DNA of 64,000 nucleotides from Asanoa ferruginea (GTDB taxonomy: Bacteria > Actinomycetota > Actinomycetes > Mycobacteriales > Micromonosporaceae), in the NCBI RefSeq assembly GCF_003387075.1, contig NZ_QUMQ01000001.1:682001-746000 (forward strand). Direction: 5' to 3'. The notes beneath the pieces are model-generated. The model had not been told where the DNA came from, did not search any database, and saw only the letters and a program-made list of their open reading frames with translations. Position numbers and translations under genes: made by a program. Each line of letters opens with the position of its first letter. The first letter of the stretch is position 1. Below, piece after piece: positions 7,144 through 15,160 of the stretch.

Positions 7144-10023
7144 TCAGCTCGCCTGGTCGGTCGGTGTGGCCCGGTTGTTGCTGTCGGCGGGCGGGCGCTT
7201 GGTGGTCGCCTTGGTGGCCGGGCGGCGGGTGGTCGGGCGCTTGGCTACCAGCGCGGCGACGGCGGTGTGTGCCGGGCCGGCATCGGTCGCCTCCGGCGCC
7301 GGCAGACCGGCGGCGGTCTTGCGCCGACGCGGCTTCGCCGGTGCCGCGCTGCCCCCGAACGGGGTGCCCGTCTCGGTCGGGCCGCCGGCCACCTCCGGGC
7401 TCGTCGCCGGCCCGGCGGAGTTCGGGCCCGATTTGGCGGTGCTGGTGCCCGGCGTGGTGGAGCTCTGCCCGCGTGCGTCGGCGCTCGTGGCCGGATCGTC
7501 GACCGTCGGTGCCGGCGTCTCGGCGCTGGCGGTGGTCTTGCGTCGCGGAGCGCGGGTCGCCTTCGCTGGCGCTGCGTCCGGGTCGGTGGCCTTCTTCGCC
7601 CGGGTGGTGCGGCGGGGCTTTGCAGCGTCCCCGGCCTCCGCGCCGGTGGTGGTCACGACAGCGCCGGTCCCGACCGGGGCGCCGGCTGAGGCCGGGCCGT
7701 GCGCGGCGGTCAGGTCGTCGCTGTCCGACCCGGTCGACTCGATGACCTCGGTACCGTTCGTGGTCGGCTCCGCCGCCACCGCGGCACTCTTGGTTGGCTT
7801 GGTCGCCACGGCGCGGCGGGACCCCTTCGCGGTGGTCGTCGGCGCGGCGTTCGCGATCAGCCCGTCCAGCGCCGGCTCGACCTTCTTGCCTACGGACCCG
7901 CTCGACTCCGCCGTCAGCGCCGACCCCGGGGTGGGAACGCCCGCGGCCGCCTTACCCGCCGGCCTCGCCACGCCCGCCGCCAGCGCATCCGCTGCCGCGG
8001 CCGCGTTGCGGTCCGACCCGCTCGGGACCGGCGTCCACAGCTCGCTCGCGCCCGGCCCATCCAACGCCAGTTGGGTCGCCCGGTCCGCGGACCCCTTCGC
8101 GTCCTTGGTCAGCGCGGCGCTCGCCGCGGGCGCGGCCTTGATCGACTGGCCCTGCGACCCAACCGCATCCGTCGTCGGCACGGCGATCGCGCCCGGCGCC
8201 GCCTTGGTCGACGCGTCCTCGCCCGTCGTCGGCACGGCGATCGCGCCCAGCGCCGCCTTGGTCGACGCGTCCTCGCCCGTCGTCGGCACAACGCTCGCGT
8301 CGAGCGCCGGATCGGTCGCTTCGCTCCCCGACCTCGCCGCGTCTGTCGTCGGCACGGCGATCGCGCCCAGCGCCGCCTTGGTCGACGCGTCCTCGCCCGT
8401 CGTCGGCACAACGCTCGCGTCGAGCCCCGGCTCGGTCGCTTCGCTCCCCGACCTCGCCGCGTCTGTCGTCGGCGCAGCGCTCGCGGGCGATTCCACCGCG
8501 GTGGAATCGCTGGCGGATTCTTCCGACACCGTCGACTCGGCGCCAGCCGTCTTCGCGGCCGTATCCTCGGCCGGCTCGGTCGCCGACGTGGCCTCGCGGG
8601 GCTGCGGTGTCCGCTTGCTGGCCGTCTTCGTGCCCCGGGCGGACCGAGACCGCGGCGGCACGATCGGCCGGTCCGGGCTCTCACCCGTCGGCTCCGTGGC
8701 GGTGTCGACGAACACGACCGGACGCTTCTTCGCCGCCGTGCGCGCACCCCGCTTCGCCGCCGGCAGCCCCGCCTCGTCGCTCGGGACCGACCGCAGGTGC
8801 GCCACCTTCGCTGCCGGCACGCCGGCTTCGCCCTCGGACCCGGCGCTCCGCTGGGAAGGCGTCCGGACGTCCGGGTCCGCCGGCGGCGTCCCATCGACAG
8901 GCCGTGGCAACGCGGTCGCCGAGCCGCTAGGTGCGCCGGACGTGGGCACGGTCTCCACGGAAAGCTGAGCCGCGGCCGCGCTCACCGCTGGCATCCCGGC
9001 CAGCCGCGCCGCCTCGGCCCGCGACCACGCGCTAGCCCCATCCGGAACCGGCGGCCAGGCGGCCGACGGGCCGGGCTGCGCTGGCGGCCACGCGGGGCCG
9101 GACGGAGGGGGCACCGACTTGCCGGCGCCGGCCAGCGCATCGGCCAGCGTCGCCGGGCGACCCGGTGCGCTGTCCGACGGCCAGTCCGGCCAGGAGCCGT
9201 CTGCCGGGCGGTCGGAGCCCGGGAGCACCGGGACCGGCTCGGCCACCTCGCCCGCGGGCAGGGCCGGCCAGACCGGTGGTGGGCCGGCCGGGCCGCTGTC
9301 GGTGGCCGCGCCGAGCCGGGCCGAGACTTCCGGCACCTGGCTCGGGTCGACCACGAAGACCAACTCGCGGGTGCGGACCGGCCAGACCAGGGACGCGATC
9401 GCCGATCCGAGCAGCAGCGCGCCCAGCGCCAGCAGGCTCCATGCGGTCGGCGGGAGCCAACCGGAGCGGGCCGAAGCGGCCAATGACACGGTCAGGCCGG
9501 GGGTCGCGTCGACCCGCATCACGACGAGGCTCATGTCGCGCCCGTCGATCTCGTTGGCCGTCCATTCGATCGTGCCGCTGCCCTGCCGGGTCCAGAACGA
9601 CTGGGTGCCGGGGGCCGCGAGCGGGCCGGTCAGGCCGGCCGCGCCGATCGGGGTGATCCGCAGCGGCAGGTCGCCGCGGCCGACGGTGACCGCGTCGACG
9701 CGGGAGTAGTCCGCCCCGGCCAGGTAGTCGCGCACCGCGGCCGCGGGCGCCAGGCCGAGGAACACCGGGCCGCTGCCCTCGCGCACCGTCAACCGCAGGG
9801 CGGTGTCACCGGCGCGGACGAACGGCGCGTCTTCGCGCAGCAGGGTGTCGACGTCGGGCACCACGATCGCCCGACCGGATGTGGAAACCGGTTCCAGCGA
9901 GCCGCTGAACGCGCCACCGGCGTCGCGGTGTTGCATGAGTGTCCACAGTGCACCACCGATCAGCAGCACCGGCAGTCCGATGGTCAGCAATACCAGACCG
10001 GCGACCGTGCGTACGACCCGCAT
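7144..10023 (-). CDS. two-TM membrane protein with giant low-complexity tail
   Basis: ATG 10023 gives 959 residues. TM helices lie at about 7-29 and 190-214, with an extracytoplasmic domain of about 160 residues between them (for example VFLGLAPAAAVRDYL, GSGTIEWTANEIDGRDM), a pattern common in actinomycete membrane proteins of unknown function. The remaining 740 residues are cytosolic and dominated by Ala, Thr, Pro, Ser and Lys. They include internal repeats and, near the end, basic KPRRRKTAAG-type patches like those in nucleic-acid-binding tails. The N-terminal two-TM unit is the conserved-looking part. Function unknown; the tail may bind DNA or the division machinery, but that is speculation. 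Confidence 0.75.
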   Translation of the reverse strand: MRVVRTVAGLVLLTIGLPVLLIGGALWTLMQHRDAGGAFSGSLEPVSTSGRAIVVPDVDTLLREDAPFVRAGDTALRLTVREGSGPVFLGLAPAAAVRDYLAGADYSRVDAVTVGRGDLPLRITPIGAAGLTGPLAAPGTQSFWTRQGSGTIEWTANEIDGRDMSLVVMRVDATPGLTVSLAASARSGWLPPTAWSLLALGALLLGSAIASLVWPVRTRELVFVVDPSQVPEVSARLGAATDSGPAGPPPVWPALPAGEVAEPVPVLPGSDRPADGSWPDWPSDSAPGRPATLADALAGAGKSVPPPSGPAWPPAQPGPSAAWPPVPDGASAWSRAEAARLAGMPAVSAAAAQLSVETVPTSGAPSGSATALPRPVDGTPPADPDVRTPSQRSAGSEGEAGVPAAKVAHLRSVPSDEAGLPAAKRGARTAAKKRPVVFVDTATEPTGESPDRPIVPPRSRSARGTKTASKRTPQPREATSATEPAEDTAAKTAGAESTVSEESASDSTAVESPASAAPTTDAARSGSEATEPGLDASVVPTTGEDASTKAALGAIAVPTTDAARSGSEATDPALDASVVPTTGEDASTKAALGAIAVPTTGEDASTKAAPGAIAVPTTDAVGSQGQSIKAAPAASAALTKDAKGSADRATQLALDGPGASELWTPVPSGSDRNAAAAADALAAGVARPAGKAAAGVPTPGSALTAESSGSVGKKVEPALDGLIANAAPTTTAKGSRRAVATKPTKSAAVAAEPTTNGTEVIESTGSDSDDLTAAHGPASAGAPVGTGAVVTTTGAEAGDAAKPRRTTRAKKATDPDAAPAKATRAPRRKTTASAETPAPTVDDPATSADARGQSSTTPGTSTAKSGPNSAGPATSPEVAGGPTETGTPFGGSAAPAKPRRRKTAAGLPAPEATDAGPAHTAVAALVAKRPTTRRPATKATTKRPPADSNNRATPTDQAS
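8171..8480 (-). repeat. in-frame tandem repeats in the long membrane protein
   Basis: The stretch 8221-8340 is repeated almost exactly at 8341-8460 (120 bases, 40 codons). A 57-base sub-unit encoding a VPTTGEDASTKAA-type block also occurs immediately before, at about 8171-8227. The few differences keep the reading frame. Confidence 0.85.
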
Positions 10024-10111
10024 CAGCGTCTCCCCCTTGATCGCGTTACCGGACAAACTGTACCCAACGTGACGATCCGAACACACGACGCAGATGGTGT
10101 GCCACGCGGAC

Positions 10112-10157
10112 AAAGAAAATCCCGCCGGTCGAGGACGCGATGCCCTCGACCGGCGGG
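10112..10157 (-). terminator. intrinsic terminator after ycnI-like gene
   Basis: A 14-bp stem (10121-10134 with 10144-10157) is followed on the minus strand by ATTTTCTTTG. It marks the end of the minus-strand copper operon that reads from about 13.2 kb. Confidence 0.85.
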
Positions 10158-10178
10158 ACCGGGGAGAAAAAGAAACAG

Positions 10179-10892
10179 CTAGGACGTTTTGCGGGTACGC
10201 ATGAACGCCAGCCCGCCCAGCACCAGCCCGAGCACACCGGCGACCAGGCCAGCGATGCCGAGGCCGACCGACGCACCGGAAGACGAGGAGGAATCCGAGG
10301 CGGCGACAGCAGCCACCGTCGGGCCGGCCGTCGGCGCGGCCGCGGCGTCGGCCGCCTTCGCCAGCTTCAGCACCGGCGCCGGGTTCTCCGGCTCCTCGCC
10401 ACCCTCGACCGGCTCGTCGATCCACCGGACGATCTCGCCGTCCGAATAGGTCTGAAGCGTCTTGAAGATCATCTGGTCCTTGTCGGGCAGCGGGCCCATC
10501 GAGACCGGGAACTCCTGGAACTGGCCGGGCTTGATCTCGGCGCCGGCCGTCGCGGTCCAGGTGATCTTCGCGACCACGTCGGTGACCTGGCTGCCGTGCA
10601 CGTTGAGCGGCGTGGCCAGCTTCCGGTTCTCCACCGCCACCGTCCAACCCGGAACCGGCATCGTCGACACCGACGCGACCGGCGCGTCCTCGGGCAGGTT
10701 GACCTCGAGCTTGGTGGTCGACGCGGTGTCACTCTCGGTGGGCACCCGGAACGCCACCCGCCCGTACCCGCCCTGGGTGGCCGAGTTCGGGTTGACGGTG
10801 ACGTGCGCGAACGCGGGCCCGGCGATGCCGAGAGCGACCACGACCGCGGCGCCGCTGAGAGCGGCGGCCTTGGCCAGCCGGTTACGGATCAT
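10179..10892 (-). CDS. YcnI-family (DUF1775) copper-associated protein
   Basis: This 237-residue exported protein has a signal peptide ending at AFA, so the mature protein starts with His (HVTVNPNSATQGG). This is the arrangement YcnI proteins use to bind Cu(II). The DUF1775 domain spans about 30-165. A Ser/Ala-rich spacer (DSSSSSGAS) and one C-terminal TM helix plus basic anchor (MRTRKTS) follow. It is 14 bases downstream of copC-copD, matching the ycnI-ycnJ pairing known for copper homeostasis. It is the last gene before a strong terminator. Confidence 0.92.
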   Translation of the reverse strand: MIRNRLAKAAALSGAAVVVALGIAGPAFAHVTVNPNSATQGGYGRVAFRVPTESDTASTTKLEVNLPEDAPVASVSTMPVPGWTVAVENRKLATPLNVHGSQVTDVVAKITWTATAGAEIKPGQFQEFPVSMGPLPDKDQMIFKTLQTYSDGEIVRWIDEPVEGGEEPENPAPVLKLAKAADAAAAPTAGPTVAAVAASDSSSSSGASVGLGIAGLVAGVLGLVLGGLAFMRTRKTS

Positions 10893-10906
10893 TGGGGGAA
10901 GCCTTC

Positions 10907-12553
10907 CTAAGAAACGGGCACGGTGGCGGTCACCGTGGCCTGGTCGATATCGGATGTTCGTGCGACGAACTTGAGCTGCCACTGGCCGGCCCGGGGCAGT
11001 TGGATCGCGCCGGTGGAGTGTGTCGGCGCGAGCCCGAGCAGCGGGATGTCGAGGTTCTCGATGCCGGCCGACGGCAGCGACGCGGTGCCCTTCCACTCGA
11101 CGACGACCTGGGGCTGGTTGTCCTTGGTGTACGCGTACAAGTGGATGTCGTTGTTGCCGACCTTGGCCGGGTCCACCTCGACCTGGAGGTTGAGCAGGTT
11201 GCTGGTGGTGATCATCTGCGAGAAGTAGCCCGGCTGCTCCGCGGCCACCTGGTTGGCCTCGGCCGTGCGCGCCGGCGTGGTCTGCACCAGCGTCGCCGAG
11301 AGCGCGAGCACGACCGCGGTCACGCCCAACTCCGACAGCACCAGCCGGCGGATCGGGCGGGGGTTGTCCGGCGCGGTCCGCTTGCGCACCAGGTTGCGGG
11401 AGAACGCCGCGACCCCGATGACGGCGCCGAACAGCACGACCTTGGCGATGATCAGCTGCCCGTACGACGTGGTGAACAAGGCCTTGAATGTCGCCACCTC
11501 GATCAGCGCCTGCACGACGCCGGCGAGGAAGAGCACCGTCACCGCGAGGGTCGCCCAGCTCGACCAGACCGGCAGGATCGCGCCGAGTTCGCGCGGGCTG
11601 GCCTGGCGCAGAAGGAAGGCGCCCAGCATGAGCAGGCCACCGAGCCAGACCGCCATGGCGGCCAGGTGCGCGATGTCGACGACGACGGAGACCGACGGCA
11701 CCTCGGAGGCGCCCGGGTGCCCCGACAGCGGCCAGGTGGCCAGCCCGACGACGCCGAGGATCACCAGCAGCGCCCGGTCGGCGACCCCGCTGCGGCCGGC
11801 CAGCAAAGGCCGGAGCAGGAAGGCCGACGCCGCCAGGACGCCGATCCGCACCAGGTGCGCCGTGCCGAACGTGCTGCCGAGCACGTCGCGCAGCGCGGCC
11901 CCCTCGAAATAGCCGCCGCCGGTCGAGTAGGGCGCCTGGAGGAACAGCTCACCCAGCGTGGAGAGGGTGATCAGGCCGAGGCCCGACCAGGCGAGCCGGC
12001 TCGGGTCGCGGCGGGCCAGCCGGTGCGGCCAGAGCAACGCGAGCACCAGGGCCGGGCCGATCAACAGGACCAGGCCGGCGTACCCGAGATATTTGACGAC
12101 CGGGTAACCGATCTTGAGGAACGTGCTCTCCGCGACCACGGGGGTGTTGGAGTCGGTCGGTGCCGCTGACGGCGCGCCCACCGAGTAGGTGAAGGCACCG
12201 GCGATCGGGTGGCTGTCGGCCGAGATCACCCGGAAGTTGACCAGGTAGGTGCCGTTGGCGCCGCCGGACTTGAGCGGGACGGTGACGTTGGGGCCGTCGA
12301 AGGTCGGCTGGCCCGTGTCGGCGCGGGAGCCGTCCGGCGCGATCACGTGGATCTTGTCGGGCACCTGCCGGACGCCCTCGCTGAAGGTCAGCACGACCTG
12401 CGGCGGCGGGGTCGGCACGATCGAGTTGGCGGCGGGGCTGGTGCCCTCCAGCACTGCGTGCGCGCTGGCCGGGGCCGCCGGCGCGAGGAAGACGGCCGCC
12501 CAGCCGGCGATCAGCGCCGCCACGACGAGGAGGCGCGAGGCGATCCGGCTCAC
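10907..12553 (-). CDS. CopC-CopD fusion copper transport protein
   Basis: GTG 12553 gives 548 residues. The signal peptide ends before AHAVLEGTSPAANS, so the CopC domain begins with the copper-binding N-terminal His (about 30-130, PTFDGPNVTVPL, VNFRVISADSHPIAGAF). A CopD membrane domain with about eight TM helices follows (HRLARRDPSRLAW, SGHPGASEV, HLAAMAVWLGGLLML). A C-terminal extracytoplasmic beta domain spans about 430-548. This is the YcnJ-type architecture for copper uptake across the membrane. Its GTG overlaps the TGA of the anti-sigma gene, coupling the two. Confidence 0.92.
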   Translation of the reverse strand: MSRIASRLLVVAALIAGWAAVFLAPAAPASAHAVLEGTSPAANSIVPTPPPQVVLTFSEGVRQVPDKIHVIAPDGSRADTGQPTFDGPNVTVPLKSGGANGTYLVNFRVISADSHPIAGAFTYSVGAPSAAPTDSNTPVVAESTFLKIGYPVVKYLGYAGLVLLIGPALVLALLWPHRLARRDPSRLAWSGLGLITLSTLGELFLQAPYSTGGGYFEGAALRDVLGSTFGTAHLVRIGVLAASAFLLRPLLAGRSGVADRALLVILGVVGLATWPLSGHPGASEVPSVSVVVDIAHLAAMAVWLGGLLMLGAFLLRQASPRELGAILPVWSSWATLAVTVLFLAGVVQALIEVATFKALFTTSYGQLIIAKVVLFGAVIGVAAFSRNLVRKRTAPDNPRPIRRLVLSELGVTAVVLALSATLVQTTPARTAEANQVAAEQPGYFSQMITTSNLLNLQVEVDPAKVGNNDIHLYAYTKDNQPQVVVEWKGTASLPSAGIENLDIPLLGLAPTHSTGAIQLPRAGQWQLKFVARTSDIDQATVTATVPVS

Positions 12554-13248
12554 CCGCGACCTGCCGCGGTCGCCGGTGCCAACGGGGCGGTGCGCTGCTG
12601 GCCGCGGCCGAGCGCCCACAGTGCGGCCGCCTGCGCGACGGCCGCGAGGTGACCGATCTCGTGGAGCACGGCCGTCTGCGCGTTGAGCACGTCGATGGCG
12701 CTGGTGACGGCGAGGCAGAGAGCGAGCACGAACGCGACGGGTACGAGCGCCCGGGCCCGCTCCGGCCGCAGCGCGGCAAGCGCGAAGCCGACCGCCAGCG
12801 CGATGTCGAAGCAGGCCATCTCGCGGGTCGCGTGGGCGCCGAGCGCGCCCTCAGGGCCGAGCAGCACGGGCACGGCGGAGATGAGTTGTGCGATCGCGAG
12901 CACGCCGACGGCGATCCGCAGCACCTGGCGGCGACCGTCCGGCTCGCCCTCGCGCCGGCGCTGATCGGCGCCCACCGCGGTGAGCACCCGCACGGTCAGG
13001 TCGGGCGCCGGGGAAGCCGGTGTGGCCCGGACCACCAGGTCGAGGCGCTGCGCCTGGGCCAGCCAGGCCCGGCAGTCGGCACAGGTGGCGGTATGCGCGT
13101 CGATCTCCGCCGCGGGGGTCGGCGGATCCTCCCCATCGAGTCGCGCCGACAGCGCGACCCGGACGTGCTCGCACATCATGGTCAGGTAGTCGTCCCCGTG
13201 CGGCGATTGGTTCCCGGCAATCTCCCAGGTTGGGGTGGTGCTCGACAC
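12550..13248 (-). CDS. zf-HC2 anti-sigma factor with multi-TM domain
   Basis: The protein is 232 residues from ATG 13248; an ATG at 13179 or 13176 (MMCEHVRVAL) would give about 208 residues and may be the real start. The anti-sigma zinc-finger is complete: CEHVRVALSARLDGE followed by H-x3-C-x2-C (HTATCADC). The C-terminal half has about four TM helices (IAVGVLAIAQLIS, FALAALRPERARAL). It overlaps copC-copD by 4 bases and is divergent from an ECF sigma gene, its likely binding partner. Zinc/thiol-based release would fit the redox genes around it. Confidence 0.88.
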   Translation of the reverse strand: MSSTTPTWEIAGNQSPHGDDYLTMMCEHVRVALSARLDGEDPPTPAAEIDAHTATCADCRAWLAQAQRLDLVVRATPASPAPDLTVRVLTAVGADQRRREGEPDGRRQVLRIAVGVLAIAQLISAVPVLLGPEGALGAHATREMACFDIALAVGFALAALRPERARALVPVAFVLALCLAVTSAIDVLNAQTAVLHEIGHLAAVAQAAALWALGRGQQRTAPLAPATAAGRG

Positions 13249-13300
13249 GGCCGCAGCGGCGCGGTCGGGAAACCGGGCGATGCGCGTACCCTGGGTTGCC

Positions 13301-13888
13301 GTGATCCCTGCCCAGCGTGCGCCCGCCGCGAGCGCTCCCGTCGAGGTCGACGCGGCTACCCGCTGGGCCCTTCTGGCACGCGGTGGAGACCCGGTGGCGC
13401 AGGCGGCGTTCGTCCGGGCGACCCAGACCGAGGTCTGGCGGCTCGCCGCGGCGCTGGTCGATCCGGACGCCGCCGACGATGTCGCGCAGGAGACCTATCT
13501 CCGCGCGTTCCGGGCGTTGCCGTCCTTCGAGGGCCGCTCCAGCGTGCGCACCTGGCTCCTCGGCATCACCCGGCGCGCCTGTGCCGATCACCTGCGTTCG
13601 GTCGTACGCCGCCGCCGGCTGCGCTCCCGCCTGGAGGCCCACCCCGAGGCCGATCGCACGCTGATGTCGACCGCCGAGCCCGACCCCGCCCATCGTTTCG
13701 ACAGCACCGAACTGCTCCGCCGGCTTCCCCCCGACCGGCGCAGCGCCTTTGTTCTCACCCAGCTCATCGGCCTCTCCTACACCGAGGCCGCGCTGGTGGA
13801 GGGTGTCCCGGTCGGCACGATCCGCTCGCGGGTCGCGCGCGCCCGGGCAGAGTTGGTGGCGGTGCTCGACGCGGCGGGCACCGGCTGA
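13301..13888 (+). CDS. ECF sigma-70 family sigma factor (SigC-like)
   Basis: GTG 13301 gives 195 residues (ATG 13280 would add seven). Region 2 spans about 30-95 (AALVDPDAADDVAQETYLRAFRA in part, LPSFEGRSSVRTWLLGITRRACAD). Region 4 spans about 135-185 (LPPDRRSAFVLTQLIGLSYTEAA, VPVGTIRSRVARAR). It is divergent from the zf-HC2 protein and followed by MauE/DoxX and DsbA-like genes, so the probable regulon is this copper and thiol-redox block. No convincing autoregulatory ECF promoter with proper spacing was found just upstream. Confidence 0.9.
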   Translation: MIPAQRAPAASAPVEVDAATRWALLARGGDPVAQAAFVRATQTEVWRLAAALVDPDAADDVAQETYLRAFRALPSFEGRSSVRTWLLGITRRACADHLRSVVRRRRLRSRLEAHPEADRTLMSTAEPDPAHRFDSTELLRRLPPDRRSAFVLTQLIGLSYTEAALVEGVPVGTIRSRVARARAELVAVLDAAGTG

Positions 13889-13949
13889 GCCCGCACCGAA
13901 CCTGGGAAAAGGCTGAGTTTTGGAACCTTCGCGCGATACGGGGCGACTA

Positions 13950-14450
13950 ATGAGCGTGACGACGTTGACCAACAGCGTGTCCTGGCCGGGCCTACGCCCA
14001 TGGCTCGGCACCCTGGTGCGGCTCGGCCTCGCGGCCGTCTGGCTGTTCGCCGGCGCGGCGAAAGTCGGTGACTTGTCCGGTTCGGGGCGCGCGGTCAACG
14101 CGTACCAGGTGATGCCCTTCGAAGTTGCCCAGGTCATCGGTGCCGCCCTGCCGTTCGTCGAGCTCACGCTCGGGGTGCTGCTGCTGGTCGGCCTGGCGAC
14201 CCGAGTCGTCGCCGCCGTGTCGGGGGCGCTGCTCCTGGTCTTCATCGCCGGCATCTCGTCCGCGTGGGCGCGCGGACTGTCCATCGACTGCGGCTGCTTC
14301 GGTTCCGGGGGCCAGTTAGCCGCGGGTCAGAGTCCGAGTTACGCGCCCGAGATCGCGCGCGACATAGGTTTCCTCGTCCTCGCCGCATTCCTGGTGGTCT
14401 GGCCGCGCACCAGGGTGTCCGTCGACAGGTGGCTGGAGAGCACGACATGA
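13950..14450 (+). CDS. MauE/DoxX-type redox membrane protein
   Basis: ATG 13950 gives 166 residues with four TM helices. The motif SIDCGCFGSGG near residue 112 is typical of MauE, a family that helps disulfide formation or carries reducing equivalents through the membrane. A TTG start 30 bases upstream is possible but not needed. Its TGA overlaps the ATG of the DsbA-like gene, so the two form a thiol-redox pair: the membrane protein would reoxidise or reduce the extracytoplasmic thioredoxin-fold partner. Confidence 0.85.
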   Translation: MSVTTLTNSVSWPGLRPWLGTLVRLGLAAVWLFAGAAKVGDLSGSGRAVNAYQVMPFEVAQVIGAALPFVELTLGVLLLVGLATRVVAAVSGALLLVFIAGISSAWARGLSIDCGCFGSGGQLAAGQSPSYAPEIARDIGFLVLAAFLVVWPRTRVSVDRWLESTT

Positions 14451-15160
14451 GCAAGCGTCACGAGAACAAGAGCGCCGCCAAGACGGTCCGCAAGCAACTC
14501 GCCGCGGAGCGCCGCCGCAAGCGCACGATGTGGACCTCGATCGCCGCCGTCGCCGTCCTGGTGATCGCCGGCCTGATCGGCTGGGGGGTCTGGCAGAGCC
14601 AGCGCTCCGACGCCGGCGCACTGGTCGCACCGGCCACGGCGACCACGACCACCGGCCCGACGGTCGGCAACGGTCCGGTCCAGGTGCAGCTCTACGAAGA
14701 CTTCATCTGCCCGCACTGCAAGGACTTCGAGAACACCAGCGGTTCGGCGATCAACGAGCTGGTCAACGACGGCAAGATCAAGGTCACCTACAACACCGTG
14801 GCCTTCCTCGACCCGGCCTCGACCACGCAATACTCGACCCGGGCGGCCGCGGCCGGCGGGTGCGCAGCCGACGGTGGAAAATTCAAGGAATTCCATGACG
14901 CGTTGTACGCACAACAGCCCGCCGAAGGCAGCGCGGGCCTGTCCAACAGCCAGTTGATCTCGATCGGCACCAGCGTGGGCCTCAACGAGAACAGCTTCGG
15001 ACCGTGCGTCAACTCGGGCAAGTTCAAGCCATGGGTGTCCTCGGTGACCGACGCGGCCAGCAAGGCCGGCGTCACCGGCACGCCAACCGTGGCGGTCAAC
15101 AACCAGGTGATCTCGAACCCGACGCCGGACGCGATCGTCGCGGCCGTGAACGCGGCCTAG
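14447..15160 (+). CDS. membrane-anchored DsbA-like thioredoxin-fold protein
   Basis: This 237-residue protein has a basic N-terminus (KQLAAERRRKRTM), one TM helix at about 28-50 and a DsbA/DSBA-like domain (about 75-235). The active site is CPHC within EDFICPHCKDFEN. The cis-Pro loop TGTPTVAVN lies near the C-terminus. It resembles actinobacterial DsbA/BdbD-type oxidoreductases that form disulfides in exported proteins. ATGA overlap with the MauE gene and a directly abutting GTG of the next gene place it in the middle of an operon. Confidence 0.9.
   Translation: MSKRHENKSAAKTVRKQLAAERRRKRTMWTSIAAVAVLVIAGLIGWGVWQSQRSDAGALVAPATATTTTGPTVGNGPVQVQLYEDFICPHCKDFENTSGSAINELVNDGKIKVTYNTVAFLDPASTTQYSTRAAAAGGCAADGGKFKEFHDALYAQQPAEGSAGLSNSQLISIGTSVGLNENSFGPCVNSGKFKPWVSSVTDAASKAGVTGTPTVAVNNQVISNPTPDAIVAAVNAA

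Noticed and set aside
8171-8480. Possible CRISPR-like repeat array
   Set aside because: Repeats are in-frame, differ in length (57 and 120 bases), have no spacers and lie within a coding region.
8109-8894. Arg-rich reading frame inside the long membrane protein
   Set aside because: Explained by the repeated Ala/Thr codons of the real frame; no motif.
13267-13290. ECF-type promoter GGGAAAC...CGTACC before the sigma gene
   Set aside because: Spacing is about 11 bases, too short for the usual 15-17, and there is no other support.
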